A stretch of DNA of 64,000 bases from Cryptomeria japonica (GCF_030272615.1 NC_081414.1:661864438-661928437); one strand, 5' to 3'; numbered from the stretch's first letter, positions 1-13,284 are shown. The notes: generated from the sequence alone by a model not told the origin. Made by a program: numbers and translations.

Positions 1-378
1 CTTTAGCTTCTGAAATACTTGATTCCCCCATAATAATAGTATCATCAACAAACTGCTGATGGGAACAAATAAGGTCAGCAGAAGATGGTTGGAGGCCCTT
101 AAAGGAGCCTTGCAACACCATTTTTTCCATAGTCCTTCCAAAGCATTCTTCCATAATGATGAAGAGGATGGGGGAGATAGGATCCCCTTGTCTTAAACCT
201 CTAGAAGCTTGGAAAAAAGTTGAGGGAGAACCATTGACAAGAATAGTGAAAGTAGCAGAGGTGGTAAGCTGAGAGAGGAGGTCGACAACTCTGGAGGAAA
301 AACCAAAAGAAGTGAGGACTTTCTGAAGTAAAGACCAGTCAACCCTGTCATAGGCTTTGGAGAGATCAAGCTTTATTA
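1..378 (-). pseudogene. LINE (L1-type) reverse transcriptase fragment
   Basis: The minus strand is open for about 125 codons and reads as the core of a plant L1-type reverse transcriptase, the enzyme that copies LINE RNA at a nicked target. In order it shows KLDLSKAYDRVDW (about 330-365), GLRQGDPISPILF (about 165-200) and the catalytic box QQFVDDT (about 38-55); most LINEs have FADD, so the V is a variant. The fragment runs off the left edge of the window and homology stops abruptly near 378, so both ends are incomplete. There is no stop or frameshift in the visible part, unlike the LINE at 20-24 kb, from which it differs clearly in sequence. Confidence 0.85.
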
Positions 379-748
379 TGCATGTTGATAACATGCATGC
401 ACCATAATATTGTTTATACTTTTGATTGGTAAAATGATAATTTTCCACAAAGTCCACTATGGATAAAATTGTTACAAGAATAAAAGTATCGTTCAATAAC
501 TGAAATTGTTTAGCTTTCCACTTAGCAAAAAATGAATGTTGAATGTATGATTATATCAATTTATGAAAATTTTGCATAAATGTTCCCATGGGTAGTTCCT
601 TTTCTATGTAATCTAACCTTGTGGATTCCTTCCCAATTTTAGTTTGATACTTTATGTACTTGAAACTCTTGCAATTTACCATCTACATCAGGTCAGTATC
701 TTTATTTCTCAAAGGAAATTCAACAAAATTTTCACATGTTTCACAACA
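379..748. other. AT-rich spacer, no gene seen
   Basis: No open frame, RNA gene or repeat structure is recognisable between the LINE fragment and the next coding relic. Confidence 0.5.
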
Positions 749-1431
749 TCATTTTATGCATTTCATTGGACCATTTGCATCATCATCATTTTTATCACAT
801 AAAATGGATTCTATGAATTGAATAACCATTTTTAGAGGTGAATTTTTAAAACCATCAACTTTTTCCATATTCTTTTGATACACTTGATAGTATAGATCAA
901 ATTCAATATGGTGACGACAACAACAAGTTTCAAAAACTTTGTTTGGTTTCACATACCACGGCCTTAACTTTTCAAAAATTGTTTGCACAATATTTATATG
1001 AGGTTTCACAAAATGTAACCTACATTTAATGTTGTGTTATGTCTAACCAATATTTTATATGTAATTCATAATAATTTGGTCCAATCCTATGCTTAAGTGC
1101 ATATCTACTATTTGATGAAGGACAAATATGATAATGCCAAAAAATTGAGATTAATTTTCTAACATTGCCTTTGATCTCATCAAAATGAGAAGCCCTACAC
1201 ATCAATTCTGAATTGCCTTCTATAGTACTATCATTAAAAACCTTTCTTTTCACATATCTTGTTAAATTTTTCACTCAACCCAATTTCACTTGAAAGTGAA
1301 GAGATTTGATGCTCTCTTAGAATCTGTGAATTTACTACAGAGGTAAATATCACTCTTCTTGAAATGCTCTCATCAACTGATTTATATTTTTTTACCAATG
1401 CAACTAAAAACTTTTGCAATGTTTTGATCAA
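749..1431 (-). pseudogene. Decayed multi-frame coding relic, probably repeat-borne
   Basis: Three adjoining minus-strand open stretches (1431-1234, 1274-1026, 1009-749) read as consecutive parts of one protein broken by frameshifts. The last contains a Cys/His cluster (FETCCCRHHIEFDLYY) suggesting a metal-binding fold; the middle contains SSNSRYALKHRIGPNYYE and HIKYWLDITQ. The order and style resemble large repeat-encoded hypothetical proteins seen in conifer genomes, perhaps transposase-related, but I cannot name the family. Stops and frame changes mean it is not functional here. The recognition is from memory of style, not from an alignment. Confidence 0.4.
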
Positions 1432-1961
1432 TATCTTTCCCTAAATTCCTTTGTGAAATCTACACCCTTGTAATGGCTCTTTTATCTCATCACAAGTAAG
1501 TATACTTGATATTATTTGAGCTTGACTATGTTTACCATGATTTTAAAATATTTCTCAATTATTTTCTTTGAATGCTTATATAATGACCTCTTACTAATCA
1601 TACTAGGTTGGTCAACATGCATTTTCAATTTCTTTGCATCAATATCATGCAAATGATTTATATATTTGTAATATATTTTTCTCTTAACCTCTTTAATTTA
1701 GTTCATACAATACATACATGTAGAAGGAAGAGATCCAAAACCTTATCCAACATCAAAGCTTGGTTGAATCTTCATGTCTTTGGCATCAAATGTGTGTGGA
1801 TGGGCCTCCTCCTTGAAAACAATTGTATGGTTGATTCCCCTCTGCTTCAATATCTAAATTAGGTTCAACTTGTAGTCCACTTTCTATATGTTGATCCCCT
1901 ACATGTATAAACTAGAGAATACTTAAGTTAGAATCAAATATATTACTTATATAAGGTATGG

Positions 1962-2073
<112 letters not shown>

Positions 2074-2461
2074 TAGTCTTATTCAAGTAAATACATACCA
2101 TTAAGGTGGATATCTAAACCATATCTAAATTGTAAAGTTAGTGCTAATTTATTTGATCCTTAATTAATTTGTGATGAATATGAATTTATGACAATCAATG
2201 GTAATTGTTTAGTACTAAAACTAGTTTATATTGTTGGTTTCTTGTTTTGACTGAAAAAATGAATAAAAAATTCATATAGATTCAAATTATCTAATAATGT
2301 CTTAGTTTTGAGGGTTGGGTCAAAGGATAGAGAGGGTAAGAACAAATTTGGAGTTATGCCATTTGAATTATCAAATTATGTCATAGTTGTGGGAAATTTG
2401 AAGAACATGAACTAATTTTAAGTACATTAAAATTTATTTTAGTAATAATGTATGTGATCAA

Positions 2462-2529
2462 ACAAATCCATTTAACATTCATGATAAGTATGATTACAAA
2501 TCCATTTAACATTCATGATAAGTATGATT
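2462..2529. repeat. Perfect 34-bp tandem duplication
   Basis: Two adjacent identical 34-bp copies (2462-2495 and 2496-2529), each beginning ACAAATCC and ending TATGATT. Perfect identity implies a recent slippage or end-joining event in otherwise old DNA. Confidence 0.95.
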
Positions 2530-3570
2530 CCTAGTCATTCCTTGGAGTGGGATAGGAAGGGAAGGAATCTTGACATTGAAAGGCATAATCATGTTAGCAC
2601 CATATGCAAGATTAAAAAGAGGAGCCTATAGGAGTGCAAATGCTCATACACTATGCCCAAAAAGTGTAAGGAGGTTGAGAAAATTCTAATGGTTTTTGTG
2701 CTTATTGAAAAATTGCACAAGAAATTTTCTCAATTACATAATTGTAATCCTTAAGTTGGTCATTAGATTAGCCATTGGATTTTATGTACTCGTGACTTGT
2801 CAAATAATCAGTTGAGAATCACTAAATGTGTGAATGGAACTGATGCTAAGAAATAAAGTAGCATTAAATTTAATGATCAAAGCCTTATATTTGTGGATAT
2901 TATTTATATGTACACAAAAAAATGAAGATAAAGAAAGAGGGAGTAGTTTTATTAAAGGTACAAAAATGACCATTGCTACTATACTATTTTGACATCATGA
3001 TCCATAAAAATATATTTCCGATGGGTGATCAACACATGTATTGAGGATGTTATAACATTAAGATGAATAGATCCACAAATTTAAAAAAGATAGAGGACAA
3101 AGCGAATTGGTTTAAAGTAGTGAATATGTATGTGGCATCAATAGTTTGATCCATGTGCATAATTAAAACTAGGTAAATTGCAAGGAATCATGCTAATCAT
3201 TATATAGTAAGAAAATGGTATTCAATCAAGAGTCTTAATAATTATAAACATATTTCACTTAATCATATACTATTCATTAAAAATAATACTTGATGGTAAT
3301 TAAGAAACTCAAGGCTCTTGATTTCTATTATAGTTCAATAAAGAGTCCACAAAGGGTCTACAAGGCTTATACTTGGTATGGATAGTCATAAAGAAAATGC
3401 TAACATTTAATTGTGTATGCTAATTAGCCACATATGTAAAGTTATATCAACCACTTTAAATTGAAATGTACTAACATGTGAAAACATAGTTCAATCTAGA
3501 TTTTGTAGTGATTTAGGTCTAAATCATCAAACCGTGATGAATGAAATTGAATTTTCTATAGGATCCACAG

Positions 3571-3777
3571 GGATCTACAAACTATGTTGAAACCCTAGAG
3601 TTGAATAAGTAGGGGAAAGAGATCTACAAACTATATTGAAACCCTAGAGTTCAAGTAGGGGAAAGAGATCTACAAACCCTATATAGGAACTAGTGAACTT
3701 TGATGTAGGGTCTAAAGAGATCTACAAGCTATGTTGAAACCCCAAATTTGAAGTAGGGGAAAGAGATCTACAAACCC
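3571..3777. repeat. Imperfect tandem repeat, about 50-bp unit
   Basis: Four degenerate copies share GATCTACAAACTAT, then TTGAAACCC, then AGTAGGGGAAAGA. Copies begin near 3572, 3621, 3667 and 3719; the third has a divergent middle. No coding sense is visible. Confidence 0.85.
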
Positions 3778-4300
3778 AAGAGAAAAAATAGTGTTTTTTA
3801 TGGAGAATTTATTTAAAATCTATGTCTAAACCAATTTTTAAAGTAAAATTAAAAATGATGCATGCTCAAACCCTAAAGTTGAATAAATAAGGGTAAATAA
3901 AAATCTAATATTTTTCAATCCTTTTCCATACAAATTAAAAAATTGTACATAACTTTTCTTTGTGAGAAATATCCGAGTCCTTTCTTTAGACCATTCTTTA
4001 TCCTTTTTAGCTAAATATTTTCTCAAATTATTTTCTGCCTTATCCTCTTATTTATGATTTCTTCCTTTATGAAATATTTCTCCATGATTTTCTTGTCATA
4101 TATTTTATTCTTCCAAAAAGCTAAAACTTGCAATTTTGCTTAAAAAATTTCACCTTCAAAACTTTTTTTTTTTTTCAAAGTTGGCCTACATAACCTTTGT
4201 TTGAAGGTCAAATATATTTTTTTTTGCCATTTTTATCTTCATTTGAATTTAATTTCATATTATTTTTTAATATTTCTATTGAGTGGCATAACCCTTTCAT

Positions 4301-4380
4301 CTAAAGGTACCTTCAAACAAAGATATTTATCTTTGTCTAAAGGTACCTTCAAACAAAGATATTTATCTTTGTCTAAAGGT
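4301..4380. repeat. 36-bp tandem repeat, two copies plus a partial
   Basis: Units at 4301-4336 and 4337-4372 are identical, and a third begins at 4373 before decaying. Each unit has an internal inverted element (CAAAGATA then TATCTTTG) able to form a small hairpin. An open frame that crosses it is created by the repeat and is not considered a gene. Confidence 0.93.
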
Positions 4381-5129
4381 GCCTTTGTTTCAAGAGCCTT
4401 AAATTGAAGGCATTAGAGTGGCTTCTTTCATTCCATGTTTAGGATTGTATTTAATGTTTTCACCTTGAAACTTTAGGTTGAACCTTCGAATGGAATCAAC
4501 CAAATAGGATATTTGACAGGTTTGTAGCACTTGAAGTAAGCTTTCCAACAACTATAATATAAAATTCTTTTTTATTATTATATTTTTTTTCAATTTTCTA
4601 GTGAAGATAGGTTTTTCAATAGTTGTAAAGATCCTTGTTACATGCACATATGAAAAAATAATAAAATAGATATAAAATATTTGAAAAATATATGTGGACT
4701 AGGTATTGATATTCTTATTCCAACAAAAAAAAGTTAATGAATAAACTTATGTCTGAAGTATACTTAATCTCACCTGAAAAAGTAATTAAAAAAATTATGC
4801 AAGAAAAAATATCAAATATATGAATGTACTAGATATCAGTGTTATGAATCTATTTTAAAATTTTATAATTTATCCTTTCTACAAATAAAGTTATTCTTTA
4901 CTGAATAAATATTGTGCTTTTAATAATTATTAAAAATTATGTTAAAAAAATCAGAAAGTCTTTCTTAGTTCTTTAAAATATATTTATATTATACAAACAA
5001 AATCTCAAAAAAAACTCCTTGGGGCCATCCTCAAATTAATAATGGTTTGATTGCTATAAGGGTTAAAAATTGAAAATTTGGTAAAAAATTCTCATTTCAA
5101 TGTCCTACTTTGACCTCAAAAGTGGATAC

Positions 5130-5203
5130 ACTATTGTGGGCTAATCCACATGCTTCATCACATAGGGACACACTATTGTGGGCTGACCCACATGCATCAT
5201 CAC
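5130..5203. repeat. Imperfect 40-bp tandem duplication
   Basis: Two copies of ACACTATTGTGGGCT followed by a CCACATGC and TCATCAC block, with three or four substitutions between them. Intergenic. Confidence 0.85.
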
Positions 5204-6294
5204 TTAAAAATTTGAATATGCATCACTTGATACCCTACTAAACCTAAGAAAAAATGTGGCTAGTAAATTGACTCAACAACCAACCTCCATACATCATGCA
5301 AGCATACATATATAACATTACATTCAATCTTCTTGCTTGGGTGGGAAGAAGAGTGGGAAATAAATTTATAGGTCATATATGTTTGTTACACAACCTTCAA
5401 ATTGAATAGTGATTGAAACCATGTTCGTTGTATCAAAAACCATATGACTAAAAATACAAACCATGTCTTTGAAGGGTCCATGATTACTGAGAGGTTTTGA
5501 ATAGTTATTTCCTATCTAAGCATGCTCATTTGAGATCACCAATGCTACCTAAGGCTATGTAAGAGATTATGTAGGGATTGTATTTGAATGACAAGGGTTC
5601 CACAATTTTCATGCTTAAATAATGCATAAGCACAAGACGAGACCAAGGAATTGGGGGATGGGATGTGAGGATGCAAATTGCAAGGGAAGACAAAATTCCA
5701 TGATGTTGAGAGAGAATAATGATGGAATAGTCTTGAGTAAAATTACATTTAAATGAATTTGTAAAGATATTGATATCAAAAGCCTTTAACTCCTATAAAA
5801 AATCATAAATGGAGAAATGAGGGCTACTAATTTAAAGCACTCTATTCAATTTGGGAGTAAGGGATGAAACAATATGACAGTTCTCATAAACATATTCAAA
5901 AGGGAAAGTGGGGATTAGGATTTTATATACTCAATAACACAACACTTAAGGAAAGGAAAACATGGAAACCCACCGAAGTTCAAGATTTGGAGTTTTGTGA
6001 TGCAATTCTCTATTAGTATGAAGGTAGGGAAATGTTTCCAAATCAAACATGGAGTACATATCAAGACTTAAGAAATCAATTATTTTGGTATTGGAGTATA
6101 AAGAGGGATGAGGAACTTTAAAATTGTATGGGAAACAAGGGAGAAAGGATTGAGAGTCAAGATATTGGGGTACCAAGAAATATACAAATTGAAATGAGTA
6201 TGGAAAATCATGAATATTTGAAGCATGAAGGTGTGGGTAATTAGGTGTTGAAGGAAATGTATTCCAATATGAGAAATCCTAAAACACCACCAAA

Positions 6295-7221
6295 TGTTGA
6301 ATATCTAGGCAACTGAGAGGGGGGAGGGGTGAATCAGTTGACAGTTAAAATCTTCTTTAAAACTTTATTCATAGATTCGAAACAACTACCAAAATTAATC
6401 AAGTCATATAAACATGAAAGCATAGATCAGACACAAAGAACACCAAAATTTATGTGGAAAACCCAAGAAGGGAAAACCATGGAGAATGCTAATATTCAAT
6501 ATAAAAACATCGGTTAAGGTGATTTTTACAAAGGATGGCTCACTGCCAGGAAAGCTCACTACCCCAAAAGGCTCACTATTGAAGGGCTCACTGATAAGAA
6601 AGGATCATTGTCGTAGAAAGAAAGATAGAACAAAAAATCCACTACTGAAACACAGTTTGAACTATTGGAACTACTTCCGGTCACAATCCACAACACACCT
6701 CACAATAATATCTGGGTTCTTTCAATCTTGCATATCTTCTACACAATTAGCCATTCACAAAAATGCCACACTAACTCATCCAGATCAATCACATACATAT
6801 ACTATCTCCGAAAAAACATAATCTTCCAAGTTGGCCAAGACAAAGATCTAAAATAGGTCAATACTAAACATTTTGATGGTGGGAAGGAATGAGAAGTAGA
6901 CCACATCACAACATTCCTCATCGAACATATCAACACATTACATACATCGCCAATTCCAGACCCAAAACATAATCCACATGATATACAACAACCTCAACTT
7001 CCAAATCAACACCTCAACTTTCGAATCATGTCGGACCCAAAAATAGCACTGAGTAACATCAAAAACACATCTTCTGAGAAGCCAAATCTTCTGGGATATC
7101 ACCAAACAACCATCGATATCACATACATACCAAACTTCCATTGCTGCTCAATATACCACATCCGGACCTAATCAGACCACAAGATTTGACATCAATGACA
7201 ACATATAACATAATTCTACCA
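6295..7221 (-). repeat. 3' LTR of outer Copia
   Basis: Matches 17911-18845 along its length with many substitutions. It contains a purine-rich segment with several GGCTCACT or GCTCACTA blocks (about 6535-6600) and a G-run flanked by CAACTGA and TCAGTTG at 6310-6340. Its inner edge abuts ATCTCCCCATTT (7222-7233), the polypurine tract read on the plus strand. Confidence 0.88.
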
Positions 7222-7436
7222 ATCTCCCCATTTGTCATTGAGGGAAACATCCATCAAGATGATAAGAATATCAACACACATCATACTCTCTCTCCTCCTT
7301 TGACAACAATGACAAAGGCAGGCAAAAATCCCCTTATGAAACTCACTCCTACTCCCCCTGAGAGGAAGCACTCAAGAATCAGTCCAAAAAAGAATATGCA
7401 AGCTGGTCACTGGACCAATGCACATCCAAATGCACA
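7222..7436 (-). promoter_or_regulatory. Polypurine tract region of outer Copia
   Basis: On the minus strand the primary tract GGGGAGAT directly precedes the LTR. Two further pyrimidine blocks on the plus strand (about 7286-7305 and 7349-7361, ACTCCCCCTGAGAGG) look like extra polypurine tracts in the 3' untranslated region. The tract primes plus-strand DNA synthesis in LTR elements; the role of the extra copies is inference. Confidence 0.6.
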
Positions 7437-9312
7437 TTAGTTTAAACTAGAAAGGGGTAATACCCCTAATTTTTGTTGAAGATACTCAAAAGTATATTTG
7501 CACAATGCCTTAGTGAAGATATATGCAATCTGCTCTTTTGTAGGTACATATTCAAGTCTCACTTCATTGTTCAACTCTTTTTCCCTCAAGAGGTGGTAGC
7601 GAATGGATATGTTCTTTGTTATGGAATGTTGTACCAAATTATTTGATATATTTATTGCACTAGTATTGTCACACATAGTCAAGATAGGGTCATCAAACTT
7701 TACACCAATATCCTTCAAAGCCTACTTCATCCATTAAATTTGTGTGCAATATGAAGATGTTGTAATATATTCTAGTTTAGCTATAGATAGAGACACAAAT
7801 CCTGCTTCTTACTCAACCAAGCAACTAATCGGGAGCCAAGAAAGAATGCTCCACCACTTGTATTTTTCCTATCATCAACACTTTTGATCGAGTCTGCATC
7901 TGTATAAGTTGTCTGGGTAAAATCTAAATTCCCGGGATACCACAAATCAAACTCTTATATGCCTTTTAGATATGTGAAGATCCTTTTTACCACCACAACA
8001 TGTGATTCTTTTGGTTCTTGTTGAAATTTGGTTGCCAAACATACTGCATACATGATATTCGGTCTGGTAGAAGTCAAATATAATAGTCCTCCAATCATTG
8101 ACCTGTACTGATTTGCATTTGCCTTAGGAGATTTATCATCTTTGTTTAACTTGCATCCAACCCAAACTTCTTTAACAATTCTTTGTTGTACTTAGATTGG
8201 GAAATGAAAATTCCTTTATCATTCTAATTAACTTGCAACCCAAGGAAGAAATTTAACTCACCAATCAAGGACATCTCAAACTCCTTTTGCATCTCATTAG
8301 CAAATCTTCTACACATACCTTAATTTTCTCCAAAGATTATATCATCAACATATACTACAACAATTAGGATTTTACCTTAATCAGCCTTGAAATATAAATT
8401 GTTGTTAGCTGAACCTTTCTAAAATCCTTGTTCAATTAGGTACTTGTCTAGCCTTCCATATCATCTCTCAACCTGAAACCTTATGGTTGTTCCATATAGA
8501 CTTCTTCTTTCAATTCTCCATCCAAGAATGTTGATTTCACATCCATCTTATAAACCTTGAAATCCTTAAATGTTGCAAATGTCAAGAACATCCTAATTTC
8601 CTCAATCTGAAACCAGGGCATATGTTTTATCAAAATCAATGCCTTCAATTTGAGTATAACCTTTGCAAACCAACCTTGTTTTGTTTCTTACAACCTTTCC
8701 ATCTTCATCTAGTTTGTTCTGGAATACCCGCTTAGTTCCAATCACATTCTTGTCTTCCGATCTGTTAACTATTTTCCATGTCTGATTTTTCTCAATCTGA
8801 TCCATCTCTCATTTCATTACCTTCATCCAATTCTGATCATTACAAGCTTTTTCTACAATCTTTGGCTCATACCTAGATAGTAAACATGGCAAAACTTGTT
8901 CTTGAGTTGCTTTGCTTCTTGTGATGATACCTTTACTCTTATCTCCAATAATTTGATTTCCTGAATGATTCTTCTAAATATATCTTGGGGTCTTGGATGT
9001 AGATTCTAGACCATCTTGAACATTCTTTTCTTCATTTCCGATTTCCTCTTCCTTTTTCCTATCTCTAGATTCATCATATTCATATCCAGACAATATCTTA
9101 GTCTTTTGAAGTACTTTCATCAAATTTCACATTTGCACTTTCAACAATCTTATTCAACCTCTTGTTGTAACATCAGTATGCCTTGCTCTTTGTTGAATAG
9201 ACTAAGAATATGCCTTCATCTACTCTGCTATCAAAATTTCCAAGATTATCCTCATCTCTCTGGATATAGCACTTGCTTCCAAATACTTTGAAATATTTCA
9301 CTATCTGAGTTC
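7437..9312 (-). pseudogene. Outer Copia pol 3' half: RT and RNase H remains
   Basis: Reading leftward: an RT amino-terminal block at 8805-8602 (NQTWKIV, GTKRVFQNKL, RLVCKGYTQIEGIDF), then broken RT through about 7800, then RNase H at 7718-7437 with CDNTSAINISNN, YVPTKEQIAYIFTKAL and a LGVLPL-type end. These motifs define Ty1/Copia pol. Several stops and frameshifts separate the blocks, so no functional enzyme can be made. The right end is cut by the inner element; the integrase continues beyond it at 15.83 kb. Confidence 0.85.
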
Positions 9313-9317
9313 TACCA

Positions 9318-10373
9318 TGTTAGGTCCCAGAGACAATTGAGTGGGGGGGTGAATCAGTTGTCTAATAAATTCAAACCAAAAACAACTTAACCAACGTAAT
9401 GCTTAATACCGGTAAACCAATCTAATATGCTGGTAGACAGTTTTAACAGTTAATTGCAATACTGGTAAGGATTAATGCATGAAACAAAAGGAAAAAGTCA
9501 TCCACAACACATAACACCAATATTTGTACGTGGAAACCCTGTAAGGGGAAAAACCACGGCGGGAAACCTTACCCACAATCAGATGATACTACTGCAGATA
9601 GTAAGTGTACATAAATGGGGTCTGCACATGCAGAAAGGCCAAGTGCCTAGAGCTCACTACTCAAACACAAAATGGGAGTCACATTGACTACAATTGAATG
9701 GTTAAATCCAATAAGAATGTACTGCTCAAAATAACATCTTCATATGCTGGATTCAGTACCGGTGTAGTTCTGATTGTCTTCACAAAAACCCTCCTTCAAT
9801 CTTCAAATGATGTCTACGTGTATAGCTCTGCTTATTCTCATATATACCTTCACACAATCCTTTTTCGCATTCCACATTTGATCTTACAAATAAAATCTTA
9901 CATTTATACCATACCCTAAGACCAATTTTAGTAGGTCAGCTCTACAAGATATTACAATAAAATTAATTTACATAACAATTAATACCCAATGCAATAACCA
10001 ATTCAATGTCAGCTTAATGCATTTACAACAATAATAAGTCATCTCCATAGCGTGCCATGCTGATCTGGAAAAGATAAATCTGTCGGTGTAACTTGGACCT
10101 ATTTGCCGAAAACAACAAATATGCAAATGCTAATATACCAATAAACAAAACTCCAAGACAAAGTGTCCACACGATGTTTTCGACATAACCAAGTGTTTTC
10201 CATATCATTCCAAGTGTCGGTGATCATTATATCTTGCCGATGTACCAAATACCAGTGACTGTGCATGAGTCATTTGCTTGTCGGTGAATGTTGCTGATTC
10301 TCCAAAGTGCCAGAGTTGATAAGTGTTTAGTAGGTGTTGACATCAATGACAAAACCATATCAAAATACCAACA
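9318..10373 (-). repeat. 3' LTR of inner Copia
   Basis: 1,056 bp, paired with 14760-15822. Carries the CAATTGA / TCAGTTG stem around a G-run at 9334-9360. Its inner edge meets the polypurine tract. Confidence 0.93.
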
Positions 10374-10785
10374 ATCTCCCCCTTTGGCATTGATGGCAAC
10401 ACAAGATGGAAAAACCATCAAAGTGCCAAAACAGAAAATGCCAAATACCAAAAACCAACAATCTCCAAAAATAGATCATAACCAGAAATCATAATTCAAA
10501 TACATAGAGTAATAATCTCTCCCAAACAACAATCTCTCCCCCTGGGAGCAACATGTGTTTTCCTTGTGTTTTTCCATACCAATCTCTCCCCCTTTGACAT
10601 CAAATACCAAAGTTCTTACCAAGCCAAGTTCATATACAAAATACCAATCAATTTAGTATACCAACTACTCCCCCTGAGAAGTAGCTTCCCATCAAAGCCA
10701 GAGTAAAAGATTTCTCTGTTATTTCTGTCGGTTGATGACAATCATCAACTTCCTAAGTCTCTACCGGTGGGGGTATGACCCCAAG
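10374..10785 (-). promoter_or_regulatory. Polypurine tract and 3' untranslated region of inner Copia
   Basis: On the plus strand ATCTCCCCCTTTGG (10374-10387) abuts the LTR and is the polypurine tract in the element's sense. Similar pyrimidine blocks recur near 10507, 10530, 10580 and 10670 (for example CAATCTCTCCCCCT), giving an array of tract-like motifs between the end of pol and the LTR. The outer Copia shows the same arrangement. Confidence 0.65.
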
Positions 10786-12307
10786 CTAGTCTCTGAGATA
10801 TTTAAAAGTTTCCTTAGGTAGAGGTTTAGTAAAGATATCTGCAATCTGCTCTTTAGTATTCACATAAACCAGTTTTATTTCCTTTGCTTCAACATTTTCC
10901 CTTAGAAAATTCAGTTTGATAGAAACATGTTTGGTTTTAGAATGTAATACTGGATTCTTAGATATATCAATTTCTGTAGTGTTATCACAATAAATAGTAA
11001 TAGGTTCCTTGCATTTTACCTTTATGTCTTTCAACATTTGCTTAAGCCATAGTACCTGTGTACATTTAGTTGCTGCTGTAACATATCCTGATTCTATTGT
11101 TGATAAAGATGTACAACTTTATTTCTTACTCAACCAAGAAACTAATCTGTTTCCAAGAAAGAATGCTCCGCCGGTGGTGCTTTTTCTATCATCCACATCT
11201 CCTACCCAATTTGCATCTGTGTATGCACATAATTCAAAGTTTTCATCTCTAGGGTACCATAATCCAAGATTTATAGTGCCTTGTAAGTACCGAAAAATCC
11301 TTTTTACTGCTGATTCATGATTTTCTCTAGGATTACTCTGAAATCTTGAAACAATACATACTGCATTCATAATATCAGGTCTGGTTTGTGTCAAATACAG
11401 TAAACCTCCTATCATAGATTTGTATCTAGTTGGATTAACAGATGTAGATTCGTCCCTTAGTGATAATTTGTCATTTGTAGTCATAGGTGTGCTTACCGGT
11501 TTAGAGTTCTCCATCCCAAATTTCTTTAGTAACTCTTTTAAGTACTTGGACTGACTCAAGAATATACCTTTATCAGTCTGTGAAATCTGCAATCCTAAAA
11601 AGAATTTTATTTCTTCAATCATAGATATTTCAAATTCTTGTCGCATCTCATTAGAAAAGTCTTTATATAATCCATCTTCTCCTCCAAAGATTATATCATC
11701 AACAAATACTTCTATAACCAAGATGTCATCATTAGTCACTTTATAATATAAATTGTTGTCTGCATTACCTTTAGAGAAACCAATCTTCAAAAGATACTTA
11801 TCCAATCTTGCATACCAAGCTCTTGGAGCTTGCTTCAATCCATACAAAGCTTTTCTTAACCTGCAAACCATATCTTTGTTATCTATCAAAGAAAATCCAT
11901 CAGGTTGTTCAATGTAAACTTCTTCTTCAAGATCTCCATTAAAAATGCACATTTAATATCCATTTGATATACTTTGTAGTTCTTATGTGCTGCAAAAGCC
12001 AAAAATAATCTGACTGCCTCAATTCTAGCTACCGGTGCAAAGGTTTCATTGTAATCAATCCTTCTTTCTGAGAATATCCCTTACACACTATTCTTGCTTT
12101 GTTTCTGATAACCTTACCATCTTTATTAATTTTGTTTCTGAATACCCATTTGGTTCTAATTATCTGATCTTCAAAATGATTCAGTCTTACATACCGGGGT
12201 GTCTTTGTTTGTTGTTGTTCTTCGGTTAGTGTGGAATTTTCAGATGATACCGGGGTAACTGGATCTTCATTCTGTACCGGTGGATTCAGAGTAGGTTCAT
12301 TTGTCAA
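10786..12307 (-). pseudogene. Inner Copia RT and RNase H
   Basis: From the right: RT amino-terminal part (TKWVFRNKINKDGKV, RIVCKGYSQKEG) at 12307-12029 in a shifted frame; the RT body at 11952-11119 with KALYGLKQAPRAWYARLDK, the catalytic box EVFVDDIIFGG (YVDD in most relatives), a LGLQISQ block and GGLLYLTQTRPDI; then RNase H to 10786 with CDNTTEIDISKNP and EQIADIFTKPLPKETF. The RT body and RNase H share the gag frame, separated by a TAA just after SWLSKK, where relatives have a glutamine codon. A frame change lies near 12.03 kb. Confidence 0.9.
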
Positions 12308-13284
12308 GATTTATGTTGCCGGTTTAGAGCCTATATACCTTGAAGTTCCTCTATATTGTTCATCAATTTTTACATTTGTACTTTCAACAATTTTCTACAA
12401 TCTTTTGTTAAAACATCTATATGCCTTGCTCTTAGATGAATAACCAAGAAATATTCCTTCATCACTTCTAGGATCAAATTTGCCAATATATTCATCTCTT
12501 CTGATATAACATTTACTTCCAAAAATTCTGAAATATTTAAGAGTAGGAGTAATACCAAACATAGTTCATGAAGGGTCTTACCGGTTTCACCTTTGATGTG
12601 AACTTTGTTGAATGTATAGACCGTTGTACTGACTGCCTCTCTCCAATATACATGTGGTAGGTTTGCTTCTGATAACATACTTCTTGCTGTATCCAAGATA
12701 GTTTTGTTTTTCCTTTCAACAACTCCATTTTGTTGTGGTGTCTAAGGTGCTGATAGTTGTCTTCTGATTCCATTTACTTTACAGAATGTATTAAATTCCT
12801 TAGATGTAAATTCTCCTCCTTGATCTGATCTTAGACATTTGATTTTCTTATCAGTTTCATTTTCTACCATTGCTTTGAACAGTTTGACCTTTCCAAGTGC
12901 TTTTGATTTTTCTCTAAGAAAAGTAACCCATCACATGTTAGAATAGTCATTAATGATTAGCATGAAATACCTATCACCTTGTAAGCTTTTAGTTCTAGCT
13001 AGACCACATAAATCAGTATGAATTAAATCAAGAGCATTATTGGATTTTTCTGGAATACTTTTGAAACTAGCTCTAACTTGTTTTCCAAATTGACATTCCT
13101 TACATACTGTATTGTGAGGTTTGACAATTTTAGGTAAATCTCTAACTGCCTTAATAGTATTGATTTTCACCATGTAATCAAAGTTTACATGATAAAGTCT
13201 CTTATGCCATAACCAACATTCATCAATATGTGCAATTAAGCATGTCTTTTCACTGTTATTCAAATAAAAGATATTACCTCTAGT
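12308..13284 (-). pseudogene. Inner Copia integrase
   Basis: In the gag frame it continues past a TAG at about 13282-13284 into the gag-pre-integrase and zinc region (HKRLYHVNF, VCKECQFGKQ), the first catalytic aspartate block (LDLIHTDLCG), and after a TGA at about 12930 the second block (RSDQGGEFTSKEF) and TPQQNGVVERKN-type core followed by DTARSMLSEANLPHVYW. Another in-frame TAG precedes TPQQNG. Near 12555 a frameshift removes the carboxy-terminal part from frame. The domain order protease-integrase-RT-RNase H is the hallmark of Copia. Confidence 0.88.

Noticed and set aside
4201-4407. 68-codon frame over the 36-bp tandem repeat
   Set aside because: Generated by the repeat; hydrophobic AT-rich start and no homology visible.
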